Positions 1 through 5,685 of a DNA stretch of 14,225 nt are shown here, piece by piece (position 1 is the stretch's first letter; every line of letters starts with the position of its first letter). The stretch covers positions 1 through 14,225 of the forward strand of contig JBEKUI010000171.1 in assembly GCA_049515175.1 (NCBI GenBank). The letters are read 5' to 3'. This stretch comes from JACQNR01 sp049515175 (GTDB taxonomy: Bacteria; Acidobacteriota; Terriglobia; UBA7540). The notes beneath the pieces are model-generated. The model saw only the letters and a list, made by a program, of their open reading frames with translations. It did no database searches and was not told the DNA's origin. The position numbers and the translations under genes are program-made.

Positions 1-69
1 ATCGACCCCAACGCCTGCCTCGACGACGCGCAGGCTCTGTTCGACCGCCTGCCCAGCCTTGTGCAGTAG
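1..69 (+). CDS. C-terminal fragment of an unknown protein
   Basis: An open frame enters from the left edge in frame 1 and ends with TAG at 67-69, leaving 22 residues (starting IDPNACLDD, ending LPSLVQ). The start and nearly all of the protein lie outside the window. No family can be recognised from this tail. It converges on the E2 gene, whose stop codon is at 112-114 on the other strand, leaving about 42 bases that hold a small palindrome. That this is a real gene end is inferred from its fit with the convergent layout; a chance open frame of this length cannot be excluded. Confidence 0.4.
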   Translation: MDPNACLDDAQALFDRLPSLVQ

Positions 70-95
70 CGCCTGACTTTAGCCCGGCAGGTGCC

Positions 96-112
96 GCGCT
101 GAGAGGCAGCGC
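96..112. other. Short palindrome between convergent genes; GTAG-headed on the minus strand
   Basis: GCGCTG (96-101) and CAGCGC (107-112) form a perfect 6-bp stem with a 5-nt loop, between the ends of two convergent genes. Neither side has a T-tract, so it is not a classical rho-independent terminator, though it could still slow polymerase on both strands. On the minus strand the palindrome begins inside a GTAG, and the TAG of that tetranucleotide is the E2 stop codon. A GTAG head is typical of REP elements, so this may be a degenerate REP. The reading is tentative because the stem is short. Confidence 0.35.
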
Positions 113-1377
113 TACAAAATCTCCTCATCCCAGTTTTCGAGGACGTGCTTGAGTCGTGCCATGAATTGGTCGGCGACGGCGCCGTCGATGATGCGATGGT
201 CGAAGCTCAGAACCAGATACACCATGGGGCGGATGGCGATGGCGTCGTTGCGCACCACGGGCCGCTTCTCGATCGCCCCCACGCCCAGAATCGCGACCTG
301 AGGCTGGTTGATGATCGGAGTGCCCAGCAGGCCTCCGAAAACTCCGGGGTTCGTGATGGTGAATGTCCCGCCTTGAACATCGTCCACACTCAGATGCTTG
401 CTGCGGGCGCGCTCGGCGAGATCCTTCACCGTGCGCGCGACTTCCAGGAAATTCTTCTCGCCGGCGTTCTTGATGACCGGCACGATCAGTCCCGTTTCCA
501 TGGCCACGGCGATGCCGATGTTGAGGTCACGCTTGTAAACGATGTTGGCCCCTTCCACTGAGGAATTGATGATGGGGAAATCCTTGATCGCGGCGATCGA
601 GGCACGGATGAAGAATGGCGTATAGGTGATTTTGAAGCCGTGGCGGCGCTCGAACTCCCCGCCCTGCCGCGCCATCAATTCCACGATGCGCGTCATCTCC
701 ACTTCGAAGACCGTGCTGACGTGCGCGGAGGTTCGCCGGCTGGCGACCATGTGCTCGGCGATCTGCCGACGAATGGGCGTCATGGGCACAACCTGCGATG
801 GGCCGGTGAAGGCCATCGGCGCTGATGCGGGTGCCGCAGTCGGCGTCGCAGCCGCCGCGGGAGCGGCAGGGGGCGGGGTCGGCGACACCTTCCTTTGCGC
901 GACGTAATCGAGGATATCCTTCTTGCTGATCCGCCCGTCCTGGCCCGTCCCTCTCACCTTGGTCAGGTCAACGTTATGCTCGGCGGCGAGCTTTTGCACC
1001 ACCGGCGAGGAGCGCACGGGCCCGGCCCCGGCTGCGGTGATGGCGGCGGAGACAGGAGGGGCGGGTGCAGGCGTCGGTGGACTCGCGGGCGGAGCCTTGG
1101 CTGTCTCGGCCGTTGCGGCGCCCGCGGCCTGGCCCGCGCCCTCGCCGTCAATCCAACCCAGCACAGCGTTCACCTCGACCGTCTGATTCTCCGTCACCAC
1201 TATCTCGGTGAGCACGCCCGAGGCCGGCGAGGGAATCTCCGCATCCACTTTGTCGGTCGAGATCTCGAGCAGCGGCTCGTCGCGCTCCACCCGCTCGCCC
1301 ACGTTCTTCAGCCATTTGACCACCGTACCCTCGGCGATGCTTTCCCCCATCTGGGGCATGATAACTTTTGTGGCCAT
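112..1377 (-). CDS. 2-oxoacid dehydrogenase E2: dihydrolipoamide acyltransferase
   Basis: This 421-aa protein is the core acyltransferase of a pyruvate/branched-chain 2-oxoacid dehydrogenase complex. It takes the acyl group from E1 on a swinging lipoyl arm and transfers it to CoA. Residues 1-78 are a lipoyl domain, with Lys43 in the STDKVDAEIPSP turn as the lipoylated lysine. Residues about 121-160 are the peripheral subunit-binding domain (RSSPVVQKLA...VRGTGQDGRISKKDIL), which docks E1 or E3. Residues about 196-421 are the catalytic domain, with SFDHRIIDG holding catalytic His394 and Asp398. Ala/Pro-rich flexible linkers at about 81-119 and 162-190 separate the domains. The length is normal for a one-lipoyl-domain E2. 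The ATG start has a GAGGA ribosome site a few bases upstream. It is the last gene of the lipB-E1-E2 cluster; E3 is not in the window. Substrate (pyruvate, branched-chain or other 2-oxoacid) cannot be fixed from the sequence, so pdhC/bkdB/sucB-type symbols are withheld. Confidence 0.95.
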   Translation of the reverse strand: MATKVIMPQMGESIAEGTVVKWLKNVGERVERDEPLLEISTDKVDAEIPSPASGVLTEIVVTENQTVEVNAVLGWIDGEGAGQAAGAATAETAKAPPASPPTPAPAPPVSAAITAAGAGPVRSSPVVQKLAAEHNVDLTKVRGTGQDGRISKKDILDYVAQRKVSPTPPPAAPAAAATPTAAPASAPMAFTGPSQVVPMTPIRRQIAEHMVASRRTSAHVSTVFEVEMTRIVELMARQGGEFERRHGFKITYTPFFIRASIAAIKDFPIINSSVEGANIVYKRDLNIGIAVAMETGLIVPVIKNAGEKNFLEVARTVKDLAERARSKHLSVDDVQGGTFTITNPGVFGGLLGTPIINQPQVAILGVGAIEKRPVVRNDAIAIRPMVYLVLSFDHRIIDGAVADQFMARLKHVLENWDEEIL

Positions 1378-1395
1378 GCAGTCCTCACATTGAAT

Positions 1396-1533
1396 CTTCG
1401 ACTCATTGAGTCATCGGATCATCGATCCATCGGATGATCTTGTGATTCAGCGATCGAGTGATTTGAGAATCTGATGAAGCCCATCAGACGCGCCCGTTCA
1501 CCCAATCGCTAAATCGCTTAATCACCAGATCAC
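1396..1533. repeat. Degenerate 8-nt unit array with inverted arms, E2/E1 beta gap
   Basis: The 156-bp gap between the E1 beta stop and the E2 start is mostly 8-nt periodic sequence. From 1404 to 1475 nine consecutive octamers can be read, such as CATCGGAT, CATCGATC and GATCGAGT. From 1502 to 1533 four more read in the opposite sense, such as CCAATCGC and TTAATCAC. Arms 1442-1463 and 1504-1525 are complementary at about 18 of 22 positions around a 40-nt loop. A second small hairpin (GGATC ATC GATCC) is at 1416-1428. On the minus strand the right arm begins exactly at the E1 beta stop codon. Function is unknown; an intercistronic mRNA hairpin or a slippage-derived spacer are both possible. Confidence 0.75.
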
Positions 1534-2508
1534 TCAATAGGCGGCCAACTTCCGCGCCGCCTCGACGACCCTTTGCGCATTGGGCAAAAAGTATTCCTCG
1601 AGCGGCGGCGAAAACGGCACCGGCGTGTCGGGTGCGGTGACGCGCACGATGGGGCCGTCCAGATCCTCGAATGCCTTTTCTGCGATCAGCGCCGCGAGCT
1701 CGCCCGCCATTCCGCCCGTGCGCGTGTCTTCATGCAGCAGGATCACCTTACTACACTTCTTGACGCTCGCGAGCACGGTCTGCTCATCGTAGGGCAACAG
1801 GGTGCGCAGGTCAACGACCTCCAGTTCCAGCCCTTCCTTCGCCAGTTGTTCCGCGGCTTTGAGCGCGGTCCAGACCATCGCGCCATAAGTGATGACGGTC
1901 AGGTCGCGGCCCTCGCGCCGCACCACCGCCTGCCCGAGGGGAACAACGTAATCGTTCTCCGGGACTTCCTCCTTGATGCGCCGGTAGAGATACTTGTGTT
2001 CGTAGAAAATCACCGGGTTGTTGTCGCGGATCGCGGCCTTGATCAGCCCCTTGGCATCATACGCGGTCGCCGGCATCACCACCTTCAATCCCGGTGTGTG
2101 CACGAACCACATTTCGTTCGACTGGGAATGGAACGGTCCGCCATGTACGCCCGCGCCCGACGGGCCGCGAATGACGATGGGCACCGCCGGCCCCCAGCGA
2201 TAATGGATCTTTGCTGCCATGTTGACAATCTGGTCGAAGCCGCAGGAGATGAAGTCCATGAACTGCATCTCGGCGATTGGGCGTAGACCCATCAGCGCCG
2301 CGCCCACTGCCGCACCCACGATCGCCGACTCCGAGATCGGAGTATCGATCACGCGCTCTTCACCGAATTTCTCCAGCATTCCGGCGGTCACTTTGAAGGC
2401 GCCACCGTAAGCGCCGATGTCCTCGCCGAGAAGGAAGACGTTCGGGTCGCGCTCCATCTCCTCCCAGATTCCCTGGCGGATCGCTTCGAGATAGGTCATC
2501 ACGGGCAT
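1534..2508 (-). CDS. 2-oxoacid dehydrogenase E1 component, beta subunit
   Basis: This 324-aa protein is the beta half of the alpha2beta2 thiamine-diphosphate enzyme that decarboxylates a 2-oxoacid and acylates the E2 lipoyl arm. Family marks are LGEDIGAYGGAFKVT near residue 27, TPISES with Glu60 (the conserved glutamate that activates the cofactor's aminopyrimidine), and PFHSQSNEMWFVHTPGLKV (about 125-142), whose His lies in the active site in this family. The C-terminal domain (about 190-324) carries VVDLRTLLPYD and HEDTRTGGMAGE, as in PdhB/BkdA2. Length is typical. The ATG at 2508 is preceded by a GTGAGG ribosome site about 5 bases away and the protein starts MTYLEAI like its relatives. It is the only E1 beta present although there are two E1 alpha genes. 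Its TGA stop, just after the final LAAY, is already part of the downstream octamer array. Confidence 0.95.
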   Translation of the reverse strand: MPVMTYLEAIRQGIWEEMERDPNVFLLGEDIGAYGGAFKVTAGMLEKFGEERVIDTPISESAIVGAAVGAALMGLRPIAEMQFMDFISCGFDQIVNMAAKIHYRWGPAVPIVIRGPSGAGVHGGPFHSQSNEMWFVHTPGLKVVMPATAYDAKGLIKAAIRDNNPVIFYEHKYLYRRIKEEVPENDYVVPLGQAVVRREGRDLTVITYGAMVWTALKAAEQLAKEGLELEVVDLRTLLPYDEQTVLASVKKCSKVILLHEDTRTGGMAGELAALIAEKAFEDLDGPIVRVTAPDTPVPFSPPLEEYFLPNAQRVVEAARKLAAY

Positions 2509-2523
2509 GGAAACCTCACGCTC

Positions 2524-2632
2524 AAATCGGGAAATCGAGCCATCGGATCATCGGACCATCGGAAAGACCAAATGTTCGCCCACGCCTTCGATGAACCGAT
2601 CAACCGATGGCCCGATCAACCGATCACTCGAG
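2524..2632. repeat. Degenerate 8-nt unit array with inverted arms, E1 beta/E1 alpha-1 gap
   Basis: Between E1 beta and E1 alpha copy 1, 2524-2563 reads as five octamers around ATCGG (for example CCATCGGA, TCATCGGA). Positions 2593-2632 read as five octamers around CCGAT (for example CAACCGAT, twice). Arms 2534-2561 and 2589-2616 are complementary at 23 of 28 positions by eye, with a 27-nt loop. The right part overlaps the end of E1 alpha-1: its last codons (RVIG) and its TGA stop at 2616-2618 are made of array units. The unit sequence is related to, but not the same as, the array in the E2/E1 beta gap. Confidence 0.8.
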
Positions 2633-3659
2633 TTTTCTCCCACCAACAATCTCCCGGCTCGCAGTAAACTCCCTCGACCGCATCCCGTCCCTCCGGGAAG
2701 GGGCTCGCTTCCGCCTGCACGACCGCTTCGTCGATCTCCTTCTGGATGGCCGCGTCGAGCGCCGCCAACCGTTCCCGCGTCATGAGGCGTCGCGCAAGCA
2801 TGTGCTTTTCCAGCCGCAGGATCGGGTCTTTCTTCTCCCACATCTTCTTCAACTCGACCGGGACGTAGCCCGCGGCGTCGTGCGCGGAGTGGCCGGTCAT
2901 GCGAAACGTCCGGCACTCGATCAGGCTCGGGCCTCTTCCTGCGCGCGCCCGCGCTATCGCCTTCTGCGCCGCCGCATAGACAGCCAGCACGTCGCTCCCA
3001 TTCACGCTCACGCCGGGCATGCCGTACGCGGGGCCGCGCACGGCGAGCGACTCGACTGCGTACTGCTTCTCCGGCGGCGTCGAGTAGGCGTAGGAATTGT
3101 TGTTGCACATGAACACCACGGGCAGCTTCATCACCGCCGCCAGGTTCATCGCTTCGTGGATGTCGCCGCGGCTCGAGGTTCCCTCGCCGAAGAATGTCAG
3201 CGCGATGTTGCCCTTGCCGCGCCGCTGAAGCGCCATCGCCGCGCCGCAGGCCACCGGGCACCACGCCCCCACGGGCGAGACGGGAGCAATGATGCCGCGC
3301 CGGATGTCTCCGATGTGCGGACCGCCGTCCCGGCCGCGGGTGGGCGCTCCGACGCGGCCCAGCCAGTTGCAGAAGATCTCCTTGAGCGTCAGGCCACGGA
3401 TCACATGCGCGGCGAAGTCGCGATGCGTCGGCGTCACCACGTCGCCATCGACAAGCTGAATCGCCGCGCCCACGGTGACCGCCTCCTGCCCGCGGCCGGT
3501 GTACACTCCGCCCACGATCTTCCCCTGGCGATAGAGCACGCGCTCGATGCGATACTCCGCCTCGCGCGCCAGCTTGAGGAAGTAGAGGATCCGTTCGAGC
3601 GTTGCGGCGTTGGGGGCAGTGTTCGTACCTGCGCGTTTTAGTTTAGGCCGATTTGGCAT
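2616..3659 (-). CDS. 2-oxoacid dehydrogenase E1 component, alpha subunit (copy 1)
   Basis: A 347-aa thiamine-diphosphate-binding alpha subunit. The cofactor/Mg2+ motif runs from GEG at 158-160 (TFFGEGTSSRGDIHEA) to NNN at 186-188; GEG in place of GDG also occurs in branched-chain E1 alpha. Other family marks are YRQGKIVGGVYTGRGQEA (43-60), Arg80 in PTHRD, the RGRDGGPH loop (108-115), YSTPPEKQ (192-199), and the later loop with GHS (256-258) that corresponds to the regulatory loop of E1 alpha proteins. It pairs with the single E1 beta encoded next. The ATG at 3659 gives MPNRPKLKRAG, a short basic leader before the conserved helix from about residue 20. The last residues (RVIG) and the stop come from repeat units, so its natural C-terminus has probably been reset by the repeat. 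It may be a pyruvate or a branched-chain type E1; the sequence alone does not settle this. Confidence 0.94.
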   Translation of the reverse strand: MPNRPKLKRAGTNTAPNAATLERILYFLKLAREAEYRIERVLYRQGKIVGGVYTGRGQEAVTVGAAIQLVDGDVVTPTHRDFAAHVIRGLTLKEIFCNWLGRVGAPTRGRDGGPHIGDIRRGIIAPVSPVGAWCPVACGAAMALQRRGKGNIALTFFGEGTSSRGDIHEAMNLAAVMKLPVVFMCNNNSYAYSTPPEKQYAVESLAVRGPAYGMPGVSVNGSDVLAVYAAAQKAIARARAGRGPSLIECRTFRMTGHSAHDAAGYVPVELKKMWEKKDPILRLEKHMLARRLMTRERLAALDAAIQKEIDEAVVQAEASPFPEGRDAVEGVYCEPGDCWWEKTRVIG

Positions 3660-3672
3660 CTTAGTGTCTCTA

Positions 3673-3812
3673 AGTAAGCAGTAAGCAGAAGGCAGAAAGC
3701 GGGTTCGTCATAACGGCCGATTGAGATCTCGAAAACTAGAGAGAGCTCGCTGCCAACAACTGGCTGTCTCTTGCCTCCTGCCAACTGCATTCTGCTTACT
3801 GCCTTCTGCCTC
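3673..3812. repeat. Degenerate 7-nt unit array with inverted arms, E1 alpha-1/E1 alpha-2 gap
   Basis: This 166-bp gap holds four 7-nt units at 3673-3700 (AGTAAGC twice, AGAAGGC, AGAAAGC). A complementary-sense set of five follows at 3778-3812 (CTGCCAA, CTGCATT, CTGCTTA, CTGCCTT, CTGCCTC). Arms 3678-3695 and 3785-3802 are complementary at 17 of 18 positions, with an 89-nt spacer that has no periodicity. Here the period is seven and the core GCAG, unlike the eight-base ATCG/GATC units of the two gaps nearer E2. On the transcribed strand it begins about 14 bases after the E1 alpha-2 stop. Confidence 0.8.
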
Positions 3813-3825
3813 CTCCCCCCTGATC

Positions 3826-4791
3826 TCACGCGAACACCGACCGCGCCGCTTCCTCTGGCGCGGGGAAGGGACTCGATTCAGCGAAGGCCACATCCTCGCG
3901 AATCTCGCGCTCGATGCGCTCTTCGATCGCGGCCTTCTCCTTGGCGGTCATCAGCTTCTTCGCGGTCAGATACTTTTCGAAGAGCAGAATCGGGTCGCGC
4001 TTGCGCCATTTCTCAAAGACTTGTTTCGGCACGTAGCGCGCGTCGTCGTGTTCGGCGTGGCCTTTCATGCGCATGGTGAGACATTCGACCATTTCCGGGC
4101 CGCCGCCCCGGCGCATGCGCGCGGCGGCCGCCCGGGTCGCTTTGTACACGGCGAGCACATCGTTGCCATCCACGGTCACGGCACGGATTCCGTAACCTTT
4201 GGCGCGCTTGGCCATGGAGTCCACGGCCATCTGCTTTTCGATGGGTGTCGAATATGCCCAGCCGTTGTTTTCGGCCACGATCAGCAGAGGCAATTTCTGC
4301 ACAGCAGCGAAGTTCACGCCTTCATGAAACGGGCCGGTGCTCATGGCGCCGTCGCCGACATACGCGACCGCCACGCGTTTCTCGCCGCGAATCTTCGCTC
4401 CGAGCGCGATCCCCGCCATCACGGGCACGGTCTCGCCCAGCATGCTGATGGGCGCCACGACTCCACGTGCGAGGTCGCCAAAATGCGTGTTGGCGTCGCG
4501 GCCGCCGGTGGGGCCGTCGCGCCGCGCCATGTATTGAATAAAGAGGTCGCGCGGCTTGAAGCCGCGAATGAGCATCGCGCCTATATTGCGAATCACCGGG
4601 CCGATGAAATCCTGCGGTTCGAGCGCGTACGCCGTGCCCACTGAAATCGCTTCCTGCCCGAGGCCGGAATAAACTCCGCCCACCACCTTGCCCTGCCGGT
4701 AGAGCGCGACGAGTTGCTCATCGACGCGCCGGTTGAGGCGGAGGAAATAGTAGAGGTCGTGATGTTGGGCACGGGTGAGACGAAAAGGCAT
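3826..4791 (-). CDS. 2-oxoacid dehydrogenase E1 component, alpha subunit (copy 2)
   Basis: A second, 321-aa E1 alpha paralogue lying directly upstream of copy 1. It keeps the full cofactor motif, GDG at 146-148 (YVGDGAMSTGPFHEG) through ENN at 174-176, and shares YRQGKVVGGVYSGLGQEA, GRDANTHFGD and YSTPIEKQ with its neighbour. Differences lie at sites near the cofactor and regulatory loops: PVIRNIG (Arg68) where copy 1 has PTHRDFA, and GHAEHDD (244-250) where copy 1 has GHSAHDA, so the loop serine is alanine. The ATG at 4791 (MPFRLTRAQHHDLYYFLRL) leads straight into the conserved helix; no strong ribosome site is visible. It has no E1 beta partner of its own here. It may give the complex a second substrate range or form mixed tetramers; that is inference. 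It is intact and shows no sign of decay. Confidence 0.93.
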   Translation of the reverse strand: MPFRLTRAQHHDLYYFLRLNRRVDEQLVALYRQGKVVGGVYSGLGQEAISVGTAYALEPQDFIGPVIRNIGAMLIRGFKPRDLFIQYMARRDGPTGGRDANTHFGDLARGVVAPISMLGETVPVMAGIALGAKIRGEKRVAVAYVGDGAMSTGPFHEGVNFAAVQKLPLLIVAENNGWAYSTPIEKQMAVDSMAKRAKGYGIRAVTVDGNDVLAVYKATRAAAARMRRGGGPEMVECLTMRMKGHAEHDDARYVPKQVFEKWRKRDPILLFEKYLTAKKLMTAKEKAAIEERIEREIREDVAFAESSPFPAPEEAARSVFA

Positions 4792-4822
4792 AAAGCGAAA
4801 TCAAAAGGCAAATGTGAAAAAC

Positions 4823-4893
4823 AGTCGAGAGTTGAGAGTTAAGAACCGGGGATACTTGCTTTCGACTCTTGACTCACGACTCTCGACTCTTCC
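4823..4893. repeat. Degenerate 7-nt unit array with inverted arms at the end of lipB
   Basis: Left units (GAGTTGA, GAGTTAA and similar) and right units (CTCTTGA, CTCACGA, CTCTCGA) have a 7-nt period. Arms 4823-4844 and 4867-4888 are complementary at 19 of 22 positions around a 22-nt loop; two of the mismatches become G-U pairs in one RNA strand. The whole element lies over the 3' end of lipB. It supplies its TAA stop (4839-4841) and about its last 18 codons, and finishes about 30 bases before the E1 alpha-2 start. It would be a strong hairpin in mRNA between the two genes. Confidence 0.8.
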
Positions 4894-5534
4894 ACTTCCA
4901 TTGTCATTCCGAAGATTGTGCCAAAGTGTTCGATCACACGCTCCGCCACGCGATCCATTTCCACCGGCCGCCCCAACAGCTTCGCCATTGACGTCACCCC
5001 TTTGTCCCGCAGGCCACAGGGAACGATGTACTCGAAGAACTTAAGGTCGGTGTTGACGTTGAAGGCGAAGCCGTGCGACGTGACCCAGCGCGAGATGTGG
5101 ACGCCCATCGCCACCAGCTTGTCGTTCCCCACCCAGACGCCCGGCGCGCCCGCAGTTCGCGCCGCATCGATGGCGAAGTCCCGCGCCACGCCAATGAAAA
5201 CTTCTTCGAGCGAACGCATGAACCAGGCAATGTCGCGGCGATGCTGCGTCAAATCAATGATCGGGTAGCCCACCAACTGCCCCGGGCCGTGATACGTGAT
5301 GTCGCCGCCGCGGTCGGTCTCGAAGAGTTGCGCCCCAAGCGTCCGGAGACGTTCCTCGGAGATGAGAAGGTTTTCGCGTTTGGCATTACGGCCCAGCGTG
5401 TAAACGTGCGGATGCTCGAGGAGGAGAAGCGTGTCGGGTATTTTACCTGCCTTGCGCGCAGCGACCCGATCCGCCTGTCGCCACAACCCTTCGGCGTAAT
5501 CGACGATTCCGAGTTGTTCGACGTGGCAAAACAT
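4839..5534 (-). CDS. lipB: LipB, octanoyl-[acyl carrier protein]:protein octanoyltransferase
   Basis: Transfers octanoate from acyl carrier protein to the lipoyl-domain lysine of E2 proteins in the cytoplasm, the first step of lipoate assembly before LipA adds sulfur. With the ATG at 5534 it is 231 aa. Visible signatures are the RGGDITYHGPGQLVGYP block (75-91), Lys139 in NDKLVAMGVHI and Cys173 in IVPCGL, the catalytic Lys/Cys pair of the family. The frame stays open to a TTG at 5576, but those 14 extra residues are encoded by a 7-nt repeat array, and family proteins begin near MFCHVEQLGIVDY, so the ATG is preferred. About the last 18 residues (from EESRVVSQ on) are also repeat-derived and lie beyond the conserved fold. 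It sits at the head of the E1/E2 genes, where its product E2 acceptor is made. LipA is not in the window. Confidence 0.93.
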   Translation of the reverse strand: MFCHVEQLGIVDYAEGLWRQADRVAARKAGKIPDTLLLLEHPHVYTLGRNAKRENLLISEERLRTLGAQLFETDRGGDITYHGPGQLVGYPIIDLTQHRRDIAWFMRSLEEVFIGVARDFAIDAARTAGAPGVWVGNDKLVAMGVHISRWVTSHGFAFNVNTDLKFFEYIVPCGLRDKGVTSMAKLLGRPVEMDRVAERVIEHFGTIFGMTMEVEESRVVSQESKASIPGS

Positions 5535-5541
5535 CAAAGGC

Positions 5542-5576
5542 AGTTGACAGTCAACAGTCGACAGTTGAAAGTACAA
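5542..5576. repeat. Degenerate 7-nt unit array in the lipB leader
   Basis: Five 7-nt units run in register immediately upstream of the lipB ATG: AGTTGAC, AGTCAAC, AGTCGAC, AGTTGAA, AGTACAA. There is no separate opposing arm as in the other gaps, but the first two units are complementary to each other (GTTGAC A GTCAAC, 5543-5555) and the third contains the palindrome GTCGAC. On the transcribed strand the array occupies the place where a ribosome site would be expected, and none is obvious, so it may influence lipB translation. Confidence 0.7.
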
Positions 5577-5629
5577 GACCTCGCAGGCCGCTGCTTGATT
5601 GTGGGCTGTCTCTGAGACCTCAAAAAGCC

Positions 5630-5658
5630 ATCTTACATTATGAGAAATGGGTGAACAA
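5630..5658 (-). promoter_or_regulatory. Possible sigma-70 promoter for the lipB-E1-E2 cluster
   Basis: On the minus strand TTGTTC (5653-5658) and TAAGAT (5630-5635) are separated by 17 bases, about 95 bases upstream of the lipB ATG. The match to consensus is partial (3 of 6 and 4 of 6). A CATAAT overlaps the spacer and could be an alternative -10. The position, just after the radical SAM gene's end, would suit an internal promoter. Weak evidence. Confidence 0.3.
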
Positions 5659-5685
5659 GCAGCGCGCGGCGGCGTCGCTTGGGGC

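Noticed and set aside
2616..3659. GEG instead of GDG in E1 alpha-1 as a sign of an inactive enzyme
   Set aside because: GEG is also found at this place in active branched-chain E1 alpha subunits, so it is a natural variant.
1396..5576. The short repeat arrays as a CRISPR array
   Set aside because: Units are 7-8 bases, degenerate and without spacers, and no cas genes are present.
5609..5621. GTCTC T GAGAC palindrome after the radical SAM gene as a terminator hairpin
   Set aside because: A one-base centre cannot form a proper loop, and it has only a short A/T run beside it.
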